64,000 nucleotides of DNA from Terriglobia bacterium (GTDB lineage Bacteria > Acidobacteriota > Terriglobia > Acidiferrales > UBA7541), in NCBI GenBank assembly GCA_020073485.1, contig JAIQFB010000023.1, forward strand, positions 29,000 to 92,999, written 5' to 3'. Position numbers and translations under genes: made by a program. The first letter of the stretch is position 1. Each line of letters starts with the position of its first letter. The notes under the pieces are model-generated. The model made no database searches. It had not been told where the DNA came from and saw only the letters and a program-made list of their open reading frames with translations. Below are positions 16,907 through 23,959 of this stretch, piece after piece.

Positions 16907-17841
16907 GGGCGCACCGCCGGTTCGAGAATGTCCAGCCGGCCTTCGCCGGTGGCGTGCAGGCGGGCGGGAACGCCCAACGGCAACGTCAGCATCGGGCGCA
17001 GGGTGTGGCCCACGGGGGCGCCATACACAATCGGAATTCGCAACGGGGCGAGGATGCGTTTGCAGACTTCGGCGACAGTGACCGTGCTACCCTCGGGCGG
17101 CTCCGACTCGGGAAATTCGCCTAGGACGATGCCCTTTACTCCTTTGAATTTTCCGGCCTGCCTGAGATGCAGCAACATGCGGTCGAGCTGGTACGGTTTC
17201 ACGCCGCGGTCCTCCAGGACTAGGATACTGCCGTGAGTGTCAAGTTCCCAAGCAGTACCGAGCGAAGTTTCGATCAGAGTAATGCAGCCGCCGAGCAGGG
17301 TCCCGGTGGCCGAGCCGCGCACCAGGGTTTCGCCGCGCAGCGGGGCGGACCAGCCGGTATTGGTTGCGGTCATCGAGCACATGAAGGTGTCGGGATCGTA
17401 GCCGCCGGTGGCGTTGGCTCCGGCGTCAAAGCCTCCGGCTACCAGCGGGCCGTAGAACGTGACCCAGCGGAGTTTTTGCCACAGAAAAATGTGGACCGAG
17501 GTGAGATCGCTGAAGCCGCAAAATATTTTGGGGCGTTTCAGCCGCGCGGGCTTCAGGCCTTCCAGGAGTTCCGAGCTGCCGTATCCTCCCCGGGTGCAGA
17601 ACACTCCGCGGACATCCGGGCGTGTGAGCGCTTCCCGCAATTCGGCCAGGCGCGATTTCAGCGGGGCGGAAAAATAGCCTTCCGGATTGCGCTGCGCCGA
17701 TTCCTCGACGACGCGATAGTCGAGCTGTGTCAGGTTTTCGCATCCGCGGCGGATGTGTTCGATTTTGGCGGAACTGGCCGGGGCGACGACGGCGATGGTG
17801 CTTCCCGGGACGAGCGCTGGCGGCTTGAGAGCTTTGGGCAT
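16903..17841 (-). CDS. ldcA: LD-carboxypeptidase (S66 family, LdcA/MccF type)
   Basis: Cytoplasmic serine peptidase that removes the terminal D-Ala from tetrapeptides during murein recycling; MccF-type relatives cleave microcin C instead. From ATG 17841 it has 312 residues. The nucleophile is Ser89 in TRGGYGSSELL; a Glu in LEDRGVKPYQLDRM and a His in APVGHTLRPM fit the Ser-Glu-His triad. An in-frame TTG 30 bp upstream exists, but it coincides with a TATAAT hexamer that looks like the -10 box, so the ATG is preferred. It is the first gene of the ldcA-mpl-M61-plsC chain. Confidence 0.88.
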   Translation of the reverse strand: MPKALKPPALVPGSTIAVVAPASSAKIEHIRRGCENLTQLDYRVVEESAQRNPEGYFSAPLKSRLAELREALTRPDVRGVFCTRGGYGSSELLEGLKPARLKRPKIFCGFSDLTSVHIFLWQKLRWVTFYGPLVAGGFDAGANATGGYDPDTFMCSMTATNTGWSAPLRGETLVRGSATGTLLGGCITLIETSLGTAWELDTHGSILVLEDRGVKPYQLDRMLLHLRQAGKFKGVKGIVLGEFPESEPPEGSTVTVAEVCKRILAPLRIPIVYGAPVGHTLRPMLTLPLGVPARLHATGEGRLDILEPAVRP

Positions 17842-17952
17842 GGGAGTAGAAAACGAAGTTGGATTATACAACGCGCAAATGACTGGAACGGATCACCGAT
17901 GTGCTCGCTGTTGCTCTGGCTACTAACAGTTTGCGAAAAAACTCAAAGTATG

Positions 17953-18064
17953 ATCATTCCTAGGCATGATCTTGCCGAGGAATCCTTCTTTCTTGTCCTG
18001 CGATTCAATCGAATAGGGATTCCTCGCGTAGTTTATCCCGATCGCTACCGGGACTCGGAATGAC
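17953..18064. repeat. Diverged family B inverted repeat
   Basis: Contains GAGGAATCC and GGGATTCCTCGC arms and ends in CTCGGAATGAC, matching family B (see 23249-23335), with several mismatches and a longer centre. It lies between the PfkB stop and the ldcA start region. No coding potential is seen. Confidence 0.6.
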
Positions 18065-18092
18065 CACGCATTTAGGGTTTCCGCAGCCTGAC

Positions 18093-19001
18093 CTAGAGCG
18101 CAAAATGCGTCATCTTCTGAAAGTGCCTGGCCCGTGCGCTGATTTCCGAGCGTTTTAAGGTGCGCAGGCGGTCCAGGCCGAATTTTTCGACGGTGAAGCT
18201 GCCCATCACGGAGCCGTAGACCATGGCGCGGCGGAGTTCCGCATCGCCAGCTCGCGGGACGCTGGCCAGGTAGCCCATGAAGCCTCCGGCGAAAGTGTCT
18301 CCGGCGCCGGTGGGATCGTGGACTTGTTCGAGCGGGAACGCCGGAACGTGAAAGGTGCGGTTCTGGTGGACCAACATCGCGCCGTACTCGCCGCGCTTGA
18401 TGACCAGGGCTTTCGGGCCGAGCGTAAAAATATGGCGGGCGGCGCGAAGCAGGTTATGCTCGTTCGATAGCTGGCGGGTTTCGGAGTCGTTGATCATCAA
18501 GATGTCGGTGTGCTTCAGGGTTTCGCGAAGTTCTTTTGGCGTGCGCTCGATCCAGTAGTTCATGGTGTCGAGGGCGACGACCTTCGGACGCTTGCTCACC
18601 TGGTGCAGCACCGAGCGCTGCAGGGTGGGATCGATATTGGCCAGAAACACGTGCTCGGAGGATTGGTACGGGCCGGGCAGGCGCGGCTTGAATTCCGCGA
18701 AGACGTTTAATTCAGTGGCCAGCGTGGTGCGGTCGTTCATATTTTCGCTGTACTTCCCCGCCCAGAAGAACGTCTTTCCGTCGGCGCGCTCCAGGCCCAG
18801 GGTATCCACCTTGCGGCCTTTAAAAATGGACGCATCATTTTCGGTGAAATCGGTGCCAACGATGCCCACCAGATTTACGTGGGTAAAAAAACTGGCGGCG
18901 ACGGAAAAATAGGTCGCGGCGCCGCCCAGCATGCGGTCCACTTTTCCATGAGGAGTTTCGACTGCGTCAAAGGCTACCGACCCGACCACGAGTAAGGACA
19001 T
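18093..19001 (-). CDS. PfkB-family sugar/nucleoside kinase
   Basis: A 302-residue kinase of the ribokinase/PfkB superfamily. The N-terminal GSVAFDAVETP strand, the GGAATYFSVAASFF substrate-binding glycine pair, and the C-terminal anion hole DPTGAGDTFAGG (229-240, catalytic base Asp235) are all present. The substrate cannot be read from sequence. It lies 2 bp after the mtnP stop in what looks like one transcript; MtnP releases adenine and methylthioribose-1-phosphate, so a role with nucleosides or ribose derivatives is a reasonable guess, adenosine-kinase-like activity being the simplest. Confidence 0.88.
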   Translation of the reverse strand: MSLLVVGSVAFDAVETPHGKVDRMLGGAATYFSVAASFFTHVNLVGIVGTDFTENDASIFKGRKVDTLGLERADGKTFFWAGKYSENMNDRTTLATELNVFAEFKPRLPGPYQSSEHVFLANIDPTLQRSVLHQVSKRPKVVALDTMNYWIERTPKELRETLKHTDILMINDSETRQLSNEHNLLRAARHIFTLGPKALVIKRGEYGAMLVHQNRTFHVPAFPLEQVHDPTGAGDTFAGGFMGYLASVPRAGDAELRRAMVYGSVMGSFTVEKFGLDRLRTLKRSEISARARHFQKMTHFAL

Positions 19002-19003
19002 AT

Positions 19004-19921
19004 TCAGCGCGCTCCCGGCTTCAAGTATTTTCCAGCAATGACGTGCAGGCGTTTGCGGGCCGCGGCGGGGACCACCTTGGGATCGGTGACGATGGCGTGG
19101 GCCAGGGCCGATCCGCAGCGGCAGGTTCGGTCCGCGGGGATCGCGCGTACCGCTTCGCGGATCACATTTTGCGCGTTTTCCGCGTTCTTGTTCAGGTTGG
19201 AGATGATTTCCTCGAGCGTGACCGAGGAGTGCTCGGGATGCCAGCAGTCGTAGTCGGTGATCATGGCCACGGTGGCGTAGCAGATTTCGGCTTCGCGGGC
19301 GAGCTTGGCTTCGGTGACGTTGGTCATGCCGATGACCTCGAAGCGCATTTGGCGGTGGACGTGGGCCTCGGCCAGGGTGGAAAACTGCGGGCCCTCCATG
19401 CAGATGTAGGTGCCGCCGCGATGCACTTTTACTTTGGCTTGGTCGCAGGCATTGCCAAGGACTCCCGCGAGGTGGGCGCAGACCGGTTTGTCAAAGCCGA
19501 CGTGCGCGACGACGCCGCCTCCGAAAAATGTGGAGATGCGGTGGCGCGTGCGGTCGAAGAATTGATCGGGGATCAGGAAATCGAGCGGCTTCAGATCCTC
19601 CTGCAGCGAACCGACGGCGCTGACCGACATAATTCGCTCGACGCCGAGCTGCTTCATGGCGTGGATGTTGGCGCGGTAATTAATTTCCGAAGGCGTGAAG
19701 CGATGGCCCCGCGCGTGGCGCGCGAGAAAGGCGACGCGCTTGCCTTCCAGAGTGCCCGTGACGAGGGCGTCGCTGGGATCGCCGAACGGCGTCTTGACGC
19801 GAACCTCGCGAGTCTGGGCAAGGCCGGGCATGGTGTACAGGCCGCTGCCGCCGATAATGCCGATGGTGACCGCGTCCTTGCGAGCGTCGCGGGGTTTTGC
19901 CGGGTGCTTCTTCTTGGGCAT
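19004..19921 (-). CDS. mtnP: S-methyl-5'-thioadenosine phosphorylase
   Basis: Cleaves 5'-methylthioadenosine, the by-product of polyamine and related syntheses, to adenine and 5-methylthioribose-1-phosphate. 305 residues. Family motifs in order: IGIIGGSGLYTMPG (phosphate loop), RHARGHRFTPSEINYRAN, YICMEGPQFSTLAEA and GMTNVTEAKLAREAEICYA, then DYDCWH. The MTNVTEAKLA block favours MTA over purine nucleosides. The ATG at 19921 has AAGGA seven bases upstream; in-frame codons further upstream lack this. Followed 2 bp later by the PfkB kinase and preceded by the MBL hydrolase 23 bp away. Confidence 0.92.
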   Translation of the reverse strand: MPKKKHPAKPRDARKDAVTIGIIGGSGLYTMPGLAQTREVRVKTPFGDPSDALVTGTLEGKRVAFLARHARGHRFTPSEINYRANIHAMKQLGVERIMSVSAVGSLQEDLKPLDFLIPDQFFDRTRHRISTFFGGGVVAHVGFDKPVCAHLAGVLGNACDQAKVKVHRGGTYICMEGPQFSTLAEAHVHRQMRFEVIGMTNVTEAKLAREAEICYATVAMITDYDCWHPEHSSVTLEEIISNLNKNAENAQNVIREAVRAIPADRTCRCGSALAHAIVTDPKVVPAAARKRLHVIAGKYLKPGAR

Positions 19922-19944
19922 GAACAAATCCTTGTGAAAATAAT

Positions 19945-20787
19945 TTAGGCGTCTAATTGTACGGGTTCGAGGACGAATTTGCCCTTTTGTTCGGTCAGGT
20001 AGCCGCAGGGCGTGCGCGCTTCGTGGCCGAAAATCACCAGCCATTCGCCGCGTACGGCTTGCGGGATCCATTTCTGCTTGTTCTCGAGCGTCGTCAGCGG
20101 GTAGAGATCATAGCCCATGATCCAGGGATACGGAACGTGCGCGGCCGTCGGGATCAGGTCCGCGGTGAAGAAGACCGTCTTGCCGCCGCCGGTGAGGCGG
20201 ACGCACATCATGTCGCGGTTGTGGCCTGGGACGCGAATGAGTTCGATGCCGGGAACCGGCTCGGCATCGCCCTCCAGCAGTTGCCACTGGGCCGATTTCT
20301 GCATGGGCATGTAATTTTCGAGGAAATAGCTGGCGCGGTCGCGATCGGTGGGAGACTGCGCGTGTTCGAATTCGGCGCGCTGGACGATGTAGCGCGCGTT
20401 GGGAAACAGGGGGATGGCTTCCCCGTTGATGAGGCGCGTGTTCCAGCCGCAGTGATCGAAGTGCAGGTGTGTGTTGATGACGATGTCGATTTTTTCGGGC
20501 GGCACGCCGTGGGTGACCAGCTTGTCGGGGAGGCGCGGGGCGTCATCGAAGGAATAAATTTCGGTGCGCTTGGCGTCCCACTTGTCGCCCGCGCCGGTCT
20601 CGATCAGGATCCATTTTCCGGCCGCGCGGATCAGCAGCGAATTCATAGCCATGAGGATGCGGTTGCGCTCATCGGGGGGCGCTACGCGCTCCCACATTGG
20701 CTTTGGGATCACGCCGAACATCGCTCCGCCATCCAGACGAAATGTTCCGTCCGTGATGAGCCAAAATTCCAGGTCGCCGAGTTTCAT
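19945..20787 (-). CDS. MBL-fold metallo-hydrolase
   Basis: 280 residues with the metallo-beta-lactamase zinc site THLHFDHCG (His107, His109, Asp111, His112), downstream metal ligands in VPGHNRDMMC and FTADLIPTAAH, and FGHEA near the C-terminus. The layout (an N-terminal strand, MNSLLIRAAGKWILIETGAG, then the HxHxDH) resembles the lactonase-like branch, including N-acyl homoserine lactonases, but the substrate cannot be deduced. No signal peptide. Its ATG overlaps the meaB stop by 4 bp, so it is translated with meaB. Confidence 0.88.
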   Translation of the reverse strand: MKLGDLEFWLITDGTFRLDGGAMFGVIPKPMWERVAPPDERNRILMAMNSLLIRAAGKWILIETGAGDKWDAKRTEIYSFDDAPRLPDKLVTHGVPPEKIDIVINTHLHFDHCGWNTRLINGEAIPLFPNARYIVQRAEFEHAQSPTDRDRASYFLENYMPMQKSAQWQLLEGDAEPVPGIELIRVPGHNRDMMCVRLTGGGKTVFFTADLIPTAAHVPYPWIMGYDLYPLTTLENKQKWIPQAVRGEWLVIFGHEARTPCGYLTEQKGKFVLEPVQLDA

Positions 20788-21773
20788 TTCCTCTCCCAGG
20801 ATTTTTCCGCGTGCGTTAGAAGTTCACGAGCCGCCGCATAAGGGTCTTTTTTCCGGGCCGCCACTTCGCCGGCCAGCGCGTCCAGGAGGGACTCTCCTGT
20901 TTCGCCCGAAATTATGCGCCTTAAAAACTGTTCCTCAGCCAGCGCCAGAAGCCGCCGTTTCCAGTGTTCCAATCTTTTGGCCCGCTGCGCTGCATCGTTG
21001 CGGGATTGTTCGCGGTATTGCTCGACGGCCGCGGCCAGTTCGCCGATGCCCTTGTTCTCGGTGGCCACGGTGCGAATAATTCTGGGCTTCCAGCCGGCGC
21101 GCTCCGGGGCCAGATGGAGCATGGCTTCCAGCTCGGCCTCCATGCGATCGGCTCCCTCGCGTTCGGATTTATTCAGAACGAATATATCGGCGATTTCCAT
21201 CAGCCCGGCCTTCATATTTTGCACGTCGTCTCCGAGGCCCGGAACCAGAAGGACCAGCGTGCAATCGGCCAGGCGCACAATGTCGACTTCATCCTGCCCG
21301 ACGCCGACTGTCTCGACCAGGATAAATTCTTTTCCCGCGGCGTCCAGGACCAGGGCCACTTCGCCTGTGGCGCGGGCGAGGCCGCCGAGAAATCCGCGCG
21401 TGGCCATCGAGCGGATGAAAATTCCGGCGTCGCCGGCGTGGCCCTGCATGCGGATACGGTCACCCAGGATTGCGCCGCCCGTGTAGGGGCTGGTGGGATC
21501 AACGGCGATGATGCCGACCTGGTGGCCGGCCTTGCGGTAGTTTGCCGCGAGACGGTCGACCAGCGTGCTCTTGCCCGTGCCGGGGGCTCCGGTGATTCCG
21601 AGGACGAAGGCGCGGCCGGTGTCCGGAAACAGTGTGCGAAGAAGTTCCTCCGAGTGCGGGTCGTGAGCTTCCACGGCGGTGATGGCGCGGGAAACGGCGC
21701 GGATGTCTCCGCTTCGGATTTGTTCGGCCCAAGCTGCGACGTCGACGGGCACGGTTGAGGGCGCAGGATTCAC
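20784..21773 (-). CDS. meaB: MeaB/ArgK-type G3E GTPase, acyl-CoA mutase chaperone
   Basis: A GTPase that protects and reloads cobalamin-dependent acyl-CoA mutases. 329 residues. P-loop GITGAPGTGKST (59-70), Walker-B-like AVDPTSPYTGGAILGDRIRM with the signature DRIRM, ILVETVGVGQDEVDIV, and NKSEREGAD as the base-recognition motif. Start GTG at 21773 with no clear Shine-Dalgarno. A candidate client is encoded at the end of this window (63113 onward), about 41 kb away, and an acyl-CoA dehydrogenase lies immediately upstream, which fits branched-chain or odd-chain acyl-CoA breakdown. Confidence 0.92.
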   Translation of the reverse strand: MNPAPSTVPVDVAAWAEQIRSGDIRAVSRAITAVEAHDPHSEELLRTLFPDTGRAFVLGITGAPGTGKSTLVDRLAANYRKAGHQVGIIAVDPTSPYTGGAILGDRIRMQGHAGDAGIFIRSMATRGFLGGLARATGEVALVLDAAGKEFILVETVGVGQDEVDIVRLADCTLVLLVPGLGDDVQNMKAGLMEIADIFVLNKSEREGADRMEAELEAMLHLAPERAGWKPRIIRTVATENKGIGELAAAVEQYREQSRNDAAQRAKRLEHWKRRLLALAEEQFLRRIISGETGESLLDALAGEVAARKKDPYAAARELLTHAEKSWERK

Positions 21774-21880
21774 AGGAGTTTACAAGTTAACATGGAATTG
21801 CGTTCGCGAAAAATGGAGGAAGAACTTTTTGAGGGGCTTCAAGCAGGCGCTGGTTGGCAATTCTCTACTCACACGGCATC

Positions 21881-21932
21881 AAGGCAAAAGAAGGAGGGAT
21901 CCCTCGGCGAAGAACTTGCCTCGGAATGACGG
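21881..21932. repeat. Half copy of family B repeat
   Basis: GAAGGAGGGATCCCTCGGCG followed by CTCGGAATGACGGC matches the right arm of family B with small changes; the left arm is not recognisable. It is in the gap between meaB and the acyl-CoA dehydrogenase gene. Confidence 0.5.
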
Positions 21933-21963
21933 CGTTTTTCGCCGCCTGCAAAGACTGTTGGGC

Positions 21964-23151
21964 TTACTTCGCGTCCAGGATCTGACGGGCGATGACCATG
22001 CGTTGGATTTCGCTGGTGCCTTCGCCGATGGTGCAGAGCTTGGAGTCGCGATAGAACTTTTCGACGGGGTAATCCTTGACGAAACCGTAGCCGCCGAAAA
22101 TTTGCACGGCTTCGTTGGCTACGCGCACTCCTACCTCGCTGGCGTAGAGTTTAGCCATGCTGGATTCCTTGGTGAAGCGCGGGCCTTTCTGGTCGGCGAG
22201 CCAGGCGGCGCGGTAGACCAGCCAGCGGGCAGCGTCGATTTCGGTGGCCATGTCGGCCAGCTTGAATTGAATGGCTTGGAATTCGCTGATGGTCTTGCCG
22301 AATTGTTTTCGCTGTTTGGCGTATTTTGTGGCCGCTTCGTAAGCGCCTTGCGCCATGCCCAAGGCCAGTGCGGCAATCGAGATGCGTCCGCCGTCAAGGA
22401 CCTGCAGCGTGTTCACGAATCCGCGGCCTTCGGCGCCCAGAAGATTTGCTTCCGGGACCAGGCAATCACTGAAGACGACTTCGGAGGTATCGCTGGCGCG
22501 CATGCCCAGCTTGTTTTCTTTTTTTCCGGGGCGAAATCCCGGATTCCCTTTTTCCAAAATAAATGCGGAGATTCCTTTTGCGCCCTTGGCTTTGTCGGTC
22601 ACGGCCATGGCCACGCAGACGTCGGCATAGTGGCCGTTGGTGGTGAAAGTTTTCGCGCCGTTCAGGATCCAGCCGCTGTCCTTGCGCACGGCCACGGTAC
22701 GCGTACCTCCGGCGTCCGAGCCTGCGCCGGGTTCGGTCAGGGACCAGCATCCGAGTTTCTTGCCCTGCGCTAAGGGCACGACGTATTTTTTGCGCTGGTC
22801 TTCGTTGCCGAACTTATAGATGTGATTTGTGCACAGCGAGTTGTGGGCCGCGACGATCAGGCCGATAGAGCCGTCGACGCGAGCCAATTCTTCGATCACG
22901 CCGGCGTATTCGATGTAGCCGAGGCCGGCGCCGCCGTATTCCTCTGGGAAAATCACGCCGAGCAGGCCCATTTCGCCGAGTTTGGGGATCAGTTCGGAGG
23001 GAAAATGCGATGCTTCATCCCATTCCATGACATGCGGGAGGATTTCGGACTCGGCGAATTCGCGGACGGTGCGGCGGAGGTGCTGTTGTTCGTCGGTGAA
23101 GGAGAAATCCACGGCGCCTCGGGGGAGCGGAGTGTTCCGGTTACGTTCCAT
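21964..23151 (-). CDS. Acyl-CoA dehydrogenase
   Basis: A 395-residue FAD flavoprotein that inserts the alpha-beta double bond into acyl-CoA. The N-terminal helical domain begins [35 protein letters not shown] is the flavin/substrate signature. The second signature is [22 protein letters not shown], followed by [10 protein letters not shown], where the Glu matches the catalytic base position of the short/medium-chain branch. Chain-length preference cannot be fixed. A TATAAA-like box lies a few bases before the ATG and no Shine-Dalgarno is seen, so the transcript may be nearly leaderless. Upstream of meaB on the same strand; a branched short-chain substrate is plausible. Confidence 0.93.
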   Translation of the reverse strand: MERNRNTPLPRGAVDFSFTDEQQHLRRTVREFAESEILPHVMEWDEASHFPSELIPKLGEMGLLGVIFPEEYGGAGLGYIEYAGVIEELARVDGSIGLIVAAHNSLCTNHIYKFGNEDQRKKYVVPLAQGKKLGCWSLTEPGAGSDAGGTRTVAVRKDSGWILNGAKTFTTNGHYADVCVAMAVTDKAKGAKGISAFILEKGNPGFRPGKKENKLGMRASDTSEVVFSDCLVPEANLLGAEGRGFVNTLQVLDGGRISIAALALGMAQGAYEAATKYAKQRKQFGKTISEFQAIQFKLADMATEIDAARWLVYRAAWLADQKGPRFTKESSMAKLYASEVGVRVANEAVQIFGGYGFVKDYPVEKFYRDSKLCTIGEGTSEIQRMVIARQILDAK

Positions 23152-23248
23152 TTATTTATACCATAGGCGTGAATGGCTGCTTTTCGGTCTGTTGGGGAGA
23201 GGTACCGAACACGCAACCTTGGCGGTCTTGCGTCGCACTCCCGCTACC

Positions 23249-23335
23249 GTCATTCCGGGCCGAGCGAGGAATCCCTCTTGAGTTTTTGCTGGGCGGGAAA
23301 GAAGGAGGGATTCCTCGCTTCGCTCGGAATGACGG
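23249..23335. repeat. Family B inverted repeat, copy 1
   Basis: Begins GTCATTCCGGGCCGAGCGAG and ends with the inverted arm ...CTCGCTTCGCTCGGAATGAC, giving a potential hairpin of about 30 bp per arm. It flanks the GIY-YIG gene on its 3' side. Closely related copies: 23720-23805, 47475-47557 and 51567-51655. Confidence 0.88.
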
Positions 23336-23386
23336 TCCAATGGGGTATTTTGCAAGGTTCGTTGTAATGAGCCGTTCGGTACATTT

Positions 23387-23695
23387 TCATTTTTCCAATG
23401 GAGGATCCGGATTTAGCAAGTAGCTTATGTCAACCCAAAGCGGATTAGTCGCTTCGATGAGCGCGATTTTCTTCGCGCGGCTCCAACCTTTTAGCTGCTT
23501 TTCGCGGGCTATGGCGCTGGTGGCTCTGCCGTGAGCCTCGAACCAGACTAATTTGGTCACGTTATATTTCTGCGTGAAGCCTGGGACTTTCCTTGCCTTG
23601 TGCTCACGGGTTCGGCGAAACAAGTCGTTTGTCATTCCCGTGTACAAGACAGCGGATTCGCTTGCGAGGATGTAGACGTGGAAGGTTCTGTCCAT
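23387..23695 (-). CDS. Small GIY-YIG nuclease-domain protein between two family B repeats
   Basis: A 102-residue, single-domain protein of the GIY-YIG superfamily (UvrC/homing-endonuclease fold). Visible motifs: the first strand HVYILAS (VYI at residues 7-9, the GIY position), YTGMT (18-20, the YIG position), Arg27 in NDLFRRTREHK, and Glu65 in AIAREKQLKGW as the likely metal-binding catalytic residue. I start it at ATG 23695; a longer frame exists, but its upstream part is just the translated family B repeat. No Shine-Dalgarno is visible. It stands alone between the acyl-CoA dehydrogenase and M2 peptidase genes, with a family B copy about 50 bp from one end and about 25 bp from the other. Function unknown; a link to repeat mobility is a hypothesis. 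Confidence 0.85.
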   Translation of the reverse strand: MDRTFHVYILASESAVLYTGMTNDLFRRTREHKARKVPGFTQKYNVTKLVWFEAHGRATSAIAREKQLKGWSRAKKIALIEATNPLWVDISYLLNPDPPLEK

Positions 23696-23719
23696 AGAGG
23701 GTTGCGCCACTCTACCACC

Positions 23720-23805
23720 GTCATTCCGAGCGGAGCGAGGAATCCCTCTTGGGTTTTTGCTGCGCGGGAAAGAAGGAGGGATTCCTCGCTTCGCTCGGAA
23801 TGACG
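23720..23805. repeat. Family B inverted repeat, copy 2
   Basis: Begins GTCATTCCGAGCGGAGCGAG and ends with the opposite arm ...CTCGCTTCGCTCGGAATGAC. It is nearly identical to copy 1, including the central GGGTTTTTGCTGCGCGGGAA versus AGTTTTTGCTGGGCGGGAA, so these two are likely recent duplicates. It lies just upstream of the GIY-YIG start. Confidence 0.88.
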
Positions 23806-23858
23806 GTTTTGTGGTGGGTGCTTGAAAGTAGGTTCCGATAGCGCACCGGAGGGGTTTG

Positions 23859-23959
23859 GTAGCACGGGCACTCTTGAGCGTGGGATTTTGTGGGGTACAC
23901 GCGCGCCACTGATCCATGTGCGCCGGCAAAAACCGGACAGGCAAGAGTGCCTGTCCTAC
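23859..23959. repeat. Family C repeat, imperfect pair
   Basis: The right arm, ACCGGACAGGCAAGAGTGCC followed by TGTCCTAC, is intact and ends at the M2 peptidase stop codon. The left arm (GGTAGCACGGGCACTCTTGAG) is degraded. Other family C copies: 38729-38836 and 49395-49475. Confidence 0.65.

Noticed and set aside
23249..23805. CRISPR-like array because of repeated palindromes
   Set aside because: Only two units with a gene between them, and copies scattered elsewhere. No regular spacers and no cas genes.
23696..23944. Longer N-terminus for the GIY-YIG protein
   Set aside because: The added 83 residues are a translation of the family B repeat and intergenic sequence; the GIY-YIG fold begins directly after Met 23695.
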